Source: DAIMZM01 sp036733985
GTDB lineage: Bacteria > Bacillota > Dehalobacteriia > UBA4068
Direction of reading: 5' to 3'
Length of the DNA: 20,728 bases
NCBI GenBank assembly: GCA_036733985.1
Contig: DAIMZM010000040.1
Coordinates: forward strand, 1 to 20,728
How positions within the stretch are numbered: position 1 is the first letter of the stretch; every line of letters starts with the position of its first letter. This document shows positions 7,938-13,185 of this stretch, piece by piece. The translations under genes were made by a program, and so were the position numbers. The notes beneath the pieces were generated by a model. That model was given only the letters and a program-made list of their open reading frames with translations. It did not search any database and was not told the origin of the DNA.

Positions 7938-7966
7938 TTGCAAAGCCCGGCTATTGTTGGTATAAT
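7938..7966 (+). promoter_or_regulatory. Sigma-A promoter of tRNA-Leu
   Basis: TTGCAA (7938-7943), a 17-base spacer and a perfect TATAAT (7961-7966). The predicted start near 7973 lies about 14 bases before the mature tRNA 5' end. Confidence 0.85.
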
Positions 7967-7986
7967 AAATCTCGCGTTCTAAATCA

Positions 7987-8071
7987 GCCGGTGTGATGGA
8001 ATTGGCAGACGTGCTTGACTCAAAATCAAGTGCCCTCGGGCGTGCCGGTTCGAGTCCGGCCACCGGCACCA
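7987..8071 (+). tRNA. tRNA-Leu (anticodon CAA)
   Basis: An 85-base class II tRNA. The acceptor arms GCCGGTG (7987-7993) and CACCGGC (8061-8067) pair fully, followed by discriminator A and encoded CCA. The D-arm is of the GGCAGAC type. The anticodon stem CTTGA/TCAAG closes the loop CTCAAAA, giving anticodon CAA that reads UUG. A long variable arm (TGCCCTCGGGCG region) and the T-arm with GGTTCGAGTCC fit tRNA-Leu. Its 3' end borders the accessory island, a usual place for integration. Confidence 0.97.
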
Positions 8072-8117
8072 AAAAGTAAGACCAGCTATCCTAATTGATG
8101 GCTGGTCTTACTTTTTT
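8071..8117. terminator. Terminator after tRNA-Leu
   Basis: A perfect 16-bp stem (8071-8086 with 8101-8116) with a 14-base loop has A5 at its base on the left and six T on the right. It ends tRNA transcription immediately after the CCA; because of its A/T symmetry it could also stop leftward transcripts from the XRE gene. Confidence 0.9.
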
Positions 8118-8153
8118 GATATTAACCAAAGAAAACAGGTAAAAAAAATTGCG

Positions 8154-8173
8154 GTAGCCTACGCGTAGCCTAC
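8154..8173. repeat. Tandem repeat with palindromic core between tRNA-Leu and the XRE gene
   Basis: GTAGCCTAC occurs twice in direct order (8154-8162 and 8165-8173), 11 bases apart, and the junction CTACGCGTAG is itself a palindrome. An 11-base period puts both copies on the same face of DNA, as for a protein-binding site or iteron. A weak CCGG-stemmed hairpin with a T-run follows at 8181-8210. No gene overlaps. Confidence 0.5.
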
Positions 8174-8223
8174 ACGGTTTTGGCCCGGATCAATCGCCCG
8201 GGTTCTTTTTTATTTCCGCAGGG

Positions 8224-8487
8224 TTATTGATCCCCCTGTAGATCATCCAAGATAAAAAGATCCCCGGGAGTGCAATCCAGGGCCACGCATAGTGCGGTGA
8301 CCGTCACGGTATCAATCCGCGTTGCCTTATCGTTGTAAAGTGCGGATATTGTATTCCGTCTCAGGTTTGTACGGTCAGCAAGTTCTTGGATTCTCATATT
8401 ATTCTGTTCTCCCATAATCTGGCGCAACCGGCAGCGCAAAACCTTGCCGTCCGTGATTACGGGGGTTTCTCTGCTTGTATAGGCCAT
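8224..8487 (-). CDS. XRE/Cro-type helix-turn-helix transcriptional regulator
   Basis: A compact 87-residue DNA-binding protein. The helix-turn-helix core runs from RCRLRQIMGEQ through IQELADRTNLRRNTISALYND to the helix ending TALCVALDCTPGDLFIL, the usual end of small XRE (HTH_26-like) repressors of phages and conjugative elements. No effector or protease domain is present. The ATG at 8487 is chosen because AGGAGG lies 7 bases upstream; a GTG two codons earlier touches the ribosome site. Its promoter is divergent from that of the 52-aa gene, with shared repeats at both, so it probably controls itself and the small genes; this is inferred. Confidence 0.88.
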   Translation of the reverse strand: MAYTSRETPVITDGKVLRCRLRQIMGEQNNMRIQELADRTNLRRNTISALYNDKATRIDTVTVTALCVALDCTPGDLFILDDLQGDQ

Positions 8488-8507
8488 AAGCACCCCTCCT
8501 TATGGCC
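8482..8507 (-). promoter_or_regulatory. Inverted repeat around the XRE gene start (putative operator)
   Basis: GGCCATAAG (8482-8490) and CTTATGGCC (8499-8507) form a perfect 9-bp inverted repeat with an 8-base spacer. It lies between the -10 box and the first codons and encloses the ribosome site. Because transcription should begin near 8501, inside the right arm, the hairpin would hardly form in RNA; a DNA operator for autorepression is more likely. Confidence 0.6.
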
Positions 8508-8536
8508 ATATTAAACCATAGCGCCTAAGAAGTCAA
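8508..8536 (-). promoter_or_regulatory. Sigma-A promoter of the XRE gene
   Basis: On the minus strand TTGACT (8531-8536), a 17-base spacer and TAATAT (8508-8513). Transcription would start near 8501, 14 bases before the ATG. The -35 hexamer lies inside one copy of an 11-bp repeat. Confidence 0.8.
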
Positions 8537-8612
8537 GTATTCTGTAAAAAATGTTGAACAAAACGCTTGACAACATAATCATAATGTGGTATATTTTACT
8601 CAAGAAGTCAAG
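8527..8612. repeat. Pair of 11-bp direct repeats at divergent promoters (putative operators)
   Basis: AAGAAGTCAAG occurs at 8527-8537 and 8602-8612. The left copy covers the -35 box of the leftward XRE promoter, the right copy covers the predicted start point of the rightward promoter. One protein bound to both would block both transcripts, as in phage-type repressor circuits. The XRE protein as the binder is inferred. Confidence 0.6.
8567..8595 (+). promoter_or_regulatory. Sigma-A promoter of the small-gene cluster
   Basis: TTGACA (8567-8572), a 17-base spacer and TATATT (8590-8595). It is divergent from the XRE promoter and should transcribe the 52-, 49- and 72-aa genes, as no terminator separates them. 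Confidence 0.85.
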
Positions 8613-8643
8613 CGGAATAGTTAAGAAACGGGAGGACGCGAAA

Positions 8644-8802
8644 ATGAGGACAATAACAATCGACGAACTAAAAGCAACAGGCGTAAACACCTTGAGCGTC
8701 AAGGACAACAGTGTAAGAGGTTACACCACAAAATACATCGGTGAAGTGAAGCCCGGTGATAAGGTGGTCATAGACAATTGTTTTACCCTTGTCACTGAAT
8801 AA
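8644..8802 (+). CDS. Small hypothetical protein (52 aa)
   Basis: The ATG at 8644 follows GGGAGG (8630-8635) by 8 bases and lies about 42 bases after the predicted transcription start. A longer frame back to 8551 would run through the promoter, so it is rejected. The protein is mixed-charge without a membrane segment; a segment VKPGDKVVIDN suggests a small beta-rich fold. I do not recognise a family. It is the first of three tiny genes in series behind the divergent XRE promoter region, a pattern usual in phage or plasmid-derived DNA. Confidence 0.7.
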   Translation: MRTITIDELKATGVNTLSVKDNSVRGYTTKYIGEVKPGDKVVIDNCFTLVTE

Positions 8803-8849
8803 TCGATCAAAGCTGCGCTACCGGCTATACGGGCGGGAAGGAGAGGGAC

Positions 8850-8999
8850 ATGAACTATATCTGCTACGCATGGGATGAACAGCGCAAAGCATTAAGCTGG
8901 GGAATCCACGACGGCACAACCTATATCAAGCGCGGATTTAAGACTCGTAAAGCTGCCCGCGAATGGTGCGACAAGAACGGTATTGCGTACACAAACTGA
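8850..8999 (+). CDS. Small hypothetical protein (49 aa)
   Basis: A short frame from ATG 8850 to TGA 8999, with AAGGAGAG a few bases upstream. The product begins MNYICYAWDEQRKALSWG, is basic in its second half (YIKRGFKTRKAAREWCDKNG) and has no membrane segment. It has the size and charge of small phage or plasmid accessory proteins; no family is recognised. The ribosome site and the even spacing with its neighbours (47 bases before, 30 after) support expression. Confidence 0.65.
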   Translation: MNYICYAWDEQRKALSWGIHDGTTYIKRGFKTRKAAREWCDKNGIAYTN

Positions 9000-9029
9000 C
9001 CGCCAGCAGAGCGGGGAAAGGAAAGCATT

Positions 9030-9248
9030 ATGGAGTACAAGAAAGCAGAATCTCAGGGAGCGTATATTGATAAGCTCCGCACGAAATACCCATTCCGCAT
9101 CCGCAGGGTCTCCGAACCAGAATATGAAGCCGTGCTTTGCGGCATCCAGCCATTGCTAGAAGGGCAAGAAGAACCTATATATCTGTTCCCGGGCGGCACT
9201 TGCGTCATAGACCTAGCCGGGCCCGGCATTGAAATACTTGAATGGTAA
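9030..9248 (+). CDS. Small hypothetical protein (72 aa)
   Basis: ATG at 9030 with a GGGGAAAGG-type ribosome site 6-10 bases upstream. The acidic product has a predicted alpha N-terminal half (YKKAESQGAYIDKLR) and a beta-like C-terminal half (IYLFPGGTCVIDL). No family is recognised. It is the last of the three small genes behind the promoter at 8567-8595 and is followed by a hairpin-rich noncoding stretch. Confidence 0.65.
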   Translation: MEYKKAESQGAYIDKLRTKYPFRIRRVSEPEYEAVLCGIQPLLEGQEEPIYLFPGGTCVIDLAGPGIEILEW

Positions 9249-9273
9249 ATCACAGAACAGCCCGCCTGATGAT

Positions 9274-9350
9274 GGCCAGCCGGGAACTGGCCGAAATCCC
9301 CGCAAGGGGATCGCGGGAACCCGTCGGCTCAGGGGAACAGCGCCGCCCCT
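9274..9350 (+). other. Run of four short hairpins (possible structured RNA)
   Basis: Between the 72-aa gene and the SOS promoter lie four consecutive stem-loops: GGCCAG/CTGGCC (9274-9279, 9287-9292), ATCCCC/GGGGAT closed by a GCAA tetraloop (9296-9311), CGGG/CCCG (9314-9323), and AGGGG/CCCCT (9331-9350). No T-run follows, so they do not form a plain terminator. They could be an RNA structure at the end of the small-gene transcript or a DNA-processing site. Confidence 0.45.
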
Positions 9351-9389
9351 TTCACATAGATTGCTCTTTGAAATGGTCGATTTTTCCGA

Positions 9390-9418
9390 TTGACACGAAC
9401 GAATGTTCGACATATAAT
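9390..9418 (+). promoter_or_regulatory. Perfect sigma-A promoter with embedded LexA (SOS) box
   Basis: TTGACA (9390-9395), a 17-base spacer and TATAAT (9413-9418) are both perfect hexamers. The spacer contains CGAACGAATGTTCG (9396-9409), which fits every position of the Bacillus LexA consensus CGAACRNRYGTTYG. LexA bound here would fully cover the promoter, so the gene should be silent until DNA damage. Confidence 0.93.
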
Positions 9419-9454
9419 ATAGCTATCATCCTCTTCTGCGGGGAGGCGGTCAGC

Positions 9455-9724
9455 TTGTCAGCGTTGAACAAGCCAATCGAAATGATCTCCTTATGTGGGA
9501 CAGAAGGCGAGATCCGCCCGCTACGGTTCCGCTTTGAAGGCATGGACCAGCAGCTGCACACCGTTAAAATCAGTGAGATAGTGGACACCAAGCAGATAAT
9601 GTACGGGGGATCGCCAAGCTTTCAGTACCTTTGTAAGGCCATATTCGGGGATAGGGAGATTTTATTTGAATTGAAGTATGCGGTAAAGGATCATAGGTGG
9701 ATACTGTTTCGCTATATCAGTTAA
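9455..9724 (+). CDS. SOS-controlled small protein of unknown function (89 aa)
   Basis: The start is placed at TTG 9455: GGGAGG (9441-9446) lies 8 bases upstream and the codon falls about 30 bases after the predicted transcription start. Longer frames back to 9242 cross the promoter; ATG 9481 is the alternative. The protein reads as a compact alpha/beta domain with PIEMISLCGTEGEIRPLRFRF at its start and a C-terminal ILFELKYAVKDHRWIL segment. From memory, similar small proteins occur beside SOS-induced Y-family DNA polymerases in Clostridia, but none is encoded here and the function is unknown. A terminator follows 12 bases after the stop, so it is a single-gene LexA unit. Confidence 0.75.
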   Translation: MSALNKPIEMISLCGTEGEIRPLRFRFEGMDQQLHTVKISEIVDTKQIMYGGSPSFQYLCKAIFGDREILFELKYAVKDHRWILFRYIS

Positions 9725-9736
9725 GGTAAGTATTAA

Positions 9737-9764
9737 AAAATCCCCTCCCGAAGGAGGGGGTTTT
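9737..9764 (+). terminator. Intrinsic terminator of the SOS gene
   Basis: A CCCCTCC/GGAGGGG stem, extended by A-T pairs to 12 bp, with a 4-base CGAA loop, is followed by TTTT. A-rich sequence before and T-rich sequence after make it usable in both directions. Its right edge touches the first recognisable codons of the truncated patatin gene. Confidence 0.88.
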
Positions 9765-10105
9765 ATCGTGTCACCATCGGCTATGAAAAGAACATCGTGA
9801 TTCTGACGCAACCGGAAGGATACAGAAAAAAGAAAAGCGCTATTGTACTATTGTTCCGGATTATGCTGAGAAAGTATCCTGCAATTGCTGATACGATGAA
9901 AACGCGGCATGAGGCTTATAACGCCGCCCTTGACGAACTGTATAAGTTGAAACAAGCCGGAAATACATTCGTGCTCCAGCCCAGTAAAAAACTTAACGTC
10001 AAAAGGACGGAAAGAAGGCCGGAAAGATTGCGGGCATTATATCAATTGGGGAGACAGGATGCGTTAGCCAAAATTGATGCGATACGTCAATTTGTTGGCG
10101 GATAG
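9761..10105 (+). pseudogene. 5'-truncated patatin-like phospholipase gene
   Basis: The 114-codon frame ending at TAG 10105 matches, by my recognition, the C-terminal third of bacterial patatin-like phospholipases (RssA/YchK-like, usually about 280-320 aa). It shows GYEKNIVILTQPEGYRKKKS, then a helix with YPAIADTMKTRHEAYNAAL, then FVLQPSKKL and a final ALYQLGRQDA helix. The N-terminal part with the oxyanion-hole glycines, the GxSxG nucleophile and the catalytic Asp is missing. The frame is open only back to a stop at 9734-9736; the resemblance begins right at the terminator. A GTG at 9797 could start a fragment but lacks a clear ribosome site. I read it as the remnant of a gene cut when the island arrived or by a later deletion. 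Confidence 0.75.
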
Positions 10106-10209
10106 ATTTATTCCGGCGCGCCGCATCCCGTTTGTTTCTCTTCCATTTCCGCCCCGGCCGCGCCGGCCGCGGCGTAGATATACCGGCTTAAAACATCGGG
10201 GGGCTTTTT

Positions 10210-10767
10210 ATGAGGCTCATTGCATCAAAAAGTATCCGGCGGCTATGCGTCGCCGTGATGCTCCCAGGCGCGCTCGTTTTGGTGTTATTTCACGCCGCCG
10301 GTTATTTACACGTTTGCAAATATCTATGGGGTATGGCCGCTATGGGCGAGGTTAATCGATATGAGGTGCGAAGCGGGCTTTTGATGCGGGCCATGGACTA
10401 TGTGGGCGTGCCGGAACCGGGGGAGGCCGTAAGCGTTTGGGCGGAAGGGCTGATGAAGCGCAGCGCGGCTCTGCAATACGCGGTGATGAGCGAACAGCTA
10501 AGGCAAGCATATGCGGAACAATTGGAGGGGACGTCTCCCAACTGGGTGACCGGCATGTCAAGCCCCTGGGTGGAAAGCTATTTAGTTGTGGCAACCCAAA
10601 ACCCGGATGCGGACACCTATGTATTCGTCCTTTGTCTTTCCACAATGACCTCTACCGGACCGGCTGGAGATTATCAGGCTACGCTTACGGTGGGCAGGGA
10701 AGAAGGTTTCTGGCGCATTACCGGTATATCCGCTGATCAAGGGCTCAACGCCTATCGGGGGTTATAA
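10210..10767 (+). CDS. Membrane-anchored hypothetical protein (185 aa)
   Basis: The ATG at 10210 has GGGGGG ending 6 bases upstream. The N-terminus has basic residues and then one hydrophobic segment (about residues 12-30, VAVMLPGALVLVLFHAAGYL), a membrane anchor or uncleaved signal. The remaining ~150 residues lie probably outside the membrane: a helix with SAALQYAVMSEQLRQAY, the segment GMSSPWVESY and beta strands to the end. This plan resembles NTF2-like folded extracytoplasmic domains, which is an impression rather than an assignment. The upstream 104 bases contain a very GC-rich stretch (10154-10175) and no obvious promoter. Confidence 0.75.
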   Translation: MRLIASKSIRRLCVAVMLPGALVLVLFHAAGYLHVCKYLWGMAAMGEVNRYEVRSGLLMRAMDYVGVPEPGEAVSVWAEGLMKRSAALQYAVMSEQLRQAYAEQLEGTSPNWVTGMSSPWVESYLVVATQNPDADTYVFVLCLSTMTSTGPAGDYQATLTVGREEGFWRITGISADQGLNAYRGL

Positions 10768-11048
10768 CCCTGAAGGTGAACAGGCGATTGCGGCTTTTGA
10801 GCATGATGGAAAGAAACCCGCTGGTTGCCGGGCTTCTTTCCAATATGAAGCCGCTTTGATGGGTTCGTCGCAGCATCAAGGCCGGTTGCGCATCCACCCT
10901 AGCACGCTTACGGGTTCTTCCAGCGTCCTTATGCAAGGATACCCTGGATGATACTAGGGGTGAGGCGTAAAAAGCAGGCCGGATCCTGATTATAGGATCC
11001 GGCCTGCTCGAAAAGGGATAACACCCGCCATTTCAGGTAAATCTGTAC
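10768..11048. other. Gene-free stretch with hairpin 10808-10841
   Basis: The stop codon at 10765-10767 lies in the 12-bp palindrome GGGTTATAACCC (10759-10770). Next is a 13-bp stem with one mismatch (10808-10820 with 10829-10841) and an 8-base loop but no T-run, perhaps a weak terminator or processing site for the upstream gene. A plus-strand frame stays open from the gene end to about 10950 but has no start signal. The right end holds the hemerythrin terminator. No gene is supported here. Confidence 0.45.
10968..11008 (-). terminator. Intrinsic terminator of the cupin-hemerythrin operon
   Basis: A perfect 15-bp stem (10973-10987 with 10994-11008; AGCAGGCCGGATCCT) with a 6-base loop. Read leftward it is followed by TTTTT (10969-10973 as A on the plus strand). 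It lies about 40 bases beyond the hemerythrin stop codon. Confidence 0.92.
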
Positions 11049-11591
11049 CTACTCCATGCCAAAAGCCTCCGCCCAGGTATCGATCATGGCATGCAGCTTT
11101 TCATGGACGCCATGGCCAATGACGGTTTCTTCATGCTGCTCGAATTGTTCGAACATCCGGTCTTGCATCTCTTCGTCCAGCGCTTCATCAGCCAGCATGA
11201 ACAGCACATTGTTCTCCTTTTCGATGTGGCTGCGCAGCAGGTCGCGGTATGGGGCGGCAGCGCTGTTGAAACCGTTGACATCCTGGTCGTTCAGGCTGCG
11301 GCCCATCTGGGCGATGTAGTCCCGCCCCTTCTCATGCTCTTGCAGCATGACGCCCACAGGCCCGCCTTCGTTAGGAATGCCCTGCTGGACAAGGGCCTGG
11401 AATAAATAATTTTCCTCTTTGCCGTGATGGCATTTGTCAGCAAAGATTTTCAGGAAATAGAGCAATTCGCCATAATAGCGAAGCTGGGTTTCCGGTTCGC
11501 TGACAACCGGCTGCATCATCCGGTCGAGTATCTGCAAGACGTAAAGGATCGCGTCATGTTCCTTGCGCAAATCTTGTGTCGCTTTGCCCAT
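11049..11591 (-). CDS. Hemerythrin domain protein
   Basis: A 180-residue four-helix-bundle protein with a likely di-iron site for O2 or related small ligands. The ligand set fits bacterial hemerythrin-domain proteins: His12 (KEHDAIL), His56 and Glu60 in the HxxxE of CHHGKEE, His86 (LQEHEKGRD), and His122/Glu126 in HIEKE. The product is cytosolic, with no signal peptide. AAGGAGGGG lies 6 bases before the ATG. It is the second gene of a leftward operon, 49 bases after the cupin gene and before a strong terminator. In anaerobes such proteins are linked to oxygen or nitrosative stress or iron handling; the role here is inferred from family and operator context. Confidence 0.93.
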   Translation of the reverse strand: MGKATQDLRKEHDAILYVLQILDRMMQPVVSEPETQLRYYGELLYFLKIFADKCHHGKEENYLFQALVQQGIPNEGGPVGVMLQEHEKGRDYIAQMGRSLNDQDVNGFNSAAAPYRDLLRSHIEKENNVLFMLADEALDEEMQDRMFEQFEQHEETVIGHGVHEKLHAMIDTWAEAFGME

Positions 11592-11640
11592 GAGAGCCCC
11601 TCCTTTTGAAAGTAGCCTGCCTATTTATCAGGTCTGACCG

Positions 11641-11955
11641 TTAGCTTTGCGGGGCAGGCGCTTTGACCACGATCAGTTCCAGGGTTTCGTTATGCTGGTT
11701 GTGGACATTCATCTTAGTCTGGAAGGGGATTTTCAGCAGAGTCCCGCTGCCGTATTCATGAATTTTTTGTTCATTGAGGCCGATGGAAAGCCTGCCGCGG
11801 ATAACCGTCATATACACATTGGAATTGGAGAGGTGTTCCGGCAGTCCTTCGCCTTTGTTAAAGATCATGTGCAGATAGTGCAGGTTGTCATCAAAGATAA
11901 CCCTGTCGACAGCCTTTTCATTGCCTCTGGATAAGGTAAAAACCTGTTCGATCAT
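11641..11955 (-). CDS. Small cupin-fold protein
   Basis: A 104-residue single-domain protein predicted to be all beta. The order VIFDDNLHYLHMIFNKGEGLPEHLSNSNVYMTVIRGRLSIGL and then a G-T-L-L-K-I-P stretch is the usual two-motif cupin layout, with His and Glu residues that could bind a metal (H and E near EGLPEH, His near the C-terminus in NVHNQHN). The start is set at ATG 11955 because GAGGAGG lies 9 bases upstream; the ATG at 11973 would place the ribosome site inside the coding frame. It is first in the operon with hemerythrin and sits behind a palindromic site. Confidence 0.85.
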   Translation of the reverse strand: MIEQVFTLSRGNEKAVDRVIFDDNLHYLHMIFNKGEGLPEHLSNSNVYMTVIRGRLSIGLNEQKIHEYGSGTLLKIPFQTKMNVHNQHNETLELIVVKAPAPQS

Positions 11956-11991
11956 GACCCTACGCCTCCTCATTAGTTAGTTTCACCCTAC

Positions 11992-12040
11992 ATTTTACCA
12001 TGCGGCCATCAAACCTGTATGTTGGAATTACAACATACAG
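11992..12040 (-). promoter_or_regulatory. Promoter with CRP/FNR-like palindrome upstream of the cupin-hemerythrin operon
   Basis: The -10 box on the minus strand is TAAAAT (11992-11997); at the -35 position is ATACAG, a poor hexamer. A perfect 10-bp inverted repeat, CTGTATGTTG (12015-12024) and CAACATACAG (12031-12040) with a 6-base spacer, is centred about 42 bases before the predicted start at ~11985. TGTTG-N6-CAACA has the 5-6-5 spacing of CRP/FNR-family sites, and about -41.5 is the class II activator position. Confidence 0.65.
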
Positions 12041-12126
12041 ACCAATGTTTTCCGCCGGCGCAGTTCAGGTGTTATTCGGGATGGACGGGGGTAATAAATC
12101 GGAAGCTCGTCCGATAGAGGCGGCCG

Positions 12127-12948
12127 TCAGATGCGCCGGGGCTCCGGGGGCGCGGCCTTTTCAGGGTCAGCGGATTTCAAGTGAATCCCTAAAAAAGCCA
12201 TGGCAACCGCCAAGTACAGTAGGGAAAATAGCGCAAAGAAATAAACATCATCCGGGCAGAAGCTCAGTGAGAGATTAAAGCAGAAATGCACCCAGAACGC
12301 GATGAACAGATTGTCGCACCTCTTCATCAATACGCCCATGATAACCGTTAATGCCGTCATCACCGCGATATTTTCAACAATATAAATCAGTAACGGCAAG
12401 CCGCTATAGCCGGAGGCGACAAACCAAAGGGGCCCATGCCAAAATGCCCAGATCACGCCTAAAATCAGATTGCCCTTAATAAACCCGTATGCTTCTTCCA
12501 GTTCCGGGCGCAGATAGCCGCGCCAGCCGGACTCTTCTCCGGACGCGCCCTGAAGGACCGAAAACAGGACCGCATTCAACGGCGCGGAGGGAACAACGGT
12601 CAGCTGCGGCAGGACTGTTTTTCCCATAGCGGAGAGAATCCAGGCCGTGAGCAAGAGAATGCCTGTGGCTATAACAGGTATGATCAAAATAAAGCCGGTT
12701 TTCAGTTTGTCTTGAAAAGCCTTCCGATAGAATCCCTTGACCGTCAGCCGGGGCTTAAGGGTTTTAAGCAGGAGAAGCAGCGCGACGGTGGGCGACCAGC
12801 TGCACAGTACCACAATCCATTGCATAACGGCTGCCGGGGCGTGGAACACCTGGGAAGCCAACCCCCCCAGCCCTAAAACCATGACCCAAAACAATAGGTA
12901 AGCATGTAAGACATACTTCCACATCAGTGGCATTTTCATTTCATTCAT
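12127..12948 (-). CDS. CPBP family intramembrane metalloprotease (CAAX protease-like)
   Basis: A 273-residue polytopic membrane protein of the CPBP/ABI family (Rce1-like). All three motifs of the active site are present: EExxxR as EESGWR with Glu138, Glu139 and Arg143; FxxxH as FWHGPL with His171 in the segment GVIWAFWHGPLW; and HxxxN as HFCFN with His221 and Asn225. About seven hydrophobic segments are visible. Start choice among the three Met codons in MNEMKM is uncertain; the first is used. The gene stands alone on the minus strand. In Bacillota such proteins serve in bacteriocin immunity or membrane protein turnover; the substrate here is unknown. Confidence 0.93.
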   Translation of the reverse strand: MNEMKMPLMWKYVLHAYLLFWVMVLGLGGLASQVFHAPAAVMQWIVVLCSWSPTVALLLLLKTLKPRLTVKGFYRKAFQDKLKTGFILIIPVIATGILLLTAWILSAMGKTVLPQLTVVPSAPLNAVLFSVLQGASGEESGWRGYLRPELEEAYGFIKGNLILGVIWAFWHGPLWFVASGYSGLPLLIYIVENIAVMTALTVIMGVLMKRCDNLFIAFWVHFCFNLSLSFCPDDVYFFALFSLLYLAVAMAFLGIHLKSADPEKAAPPEPRRI

Positions 12949-12990
12949 ATGAACCGCGCCCTTTCTTTTTGCAGAATGATTTGGCCAATG

Positions 12991-13047
12991 AAAAATCTGT
13001 ATTTCAGGCTTACCGCTAGCTTAGCAAATGAGTCTGAAATACAGATT
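12991..13047 (-). terminator. Long AT-rich inverted repeat, probable terminator of the MBL-fold gene
   Basis: AATCTGTATTTCAG (12994-13007) and its exact complement (13034-13047) form a perfect 14-bp stem around a 26-base loop. Read leftward the stem runs into TTTTT, so it can terminate the metallo-beta-lactamase-fold gene, whose stop is 139 bases away. It also lies 43 bases before the CPBP gene start, so a leader or operator role is possible. The 237-base gap 12949-13185 holds nothing else I can support. Confidence 0.6.
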
Positions 13048-13185
13048 GAATTAAGCTTAAATCTGCCTTAAATAATAATGGACAACTATGATTATAAAAT
13101 TGTAAAACCGGCATTTATCGGGCAGAGATCACGCCTATTGTTTCCCGCGGAAGCTGAACATGATTATGCGGATTCCAGCCCGCGT

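Noticed and set aside
7809..8072. Minus-strand 87-codon frame across the tRNA-Leu gene
   Set aside because: It is the antisense of a complete tRNA gene and a terminator.
8181..8210. Second terminator between tRNA-Leu and the XRE gene
   Set aside because: The stem is only about 5 bp plus two G-U pairs before a T-run on the plus strand, and a strong terminator lies just before it. Kept only as a remark.
10739..10950. Plus-strand frame that stays open past the end of the 185-aa gene
   Set aside because: About 70 codons without a start codon or ribosome site, unlike any family I know, and interrupted by hairpins. A frameshifted C-terminal extension cannot be excluded but is not supported.
8072..10960. 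Attachment-site duplication of the tRNA-Leu 3' end
   Set aside because: I looked for copies of the T-arm/acceptor sequence (GGTTCGAGTCCGG, CCACCGGCACC) to the right and found none; an att site cannot be claimed within this window.
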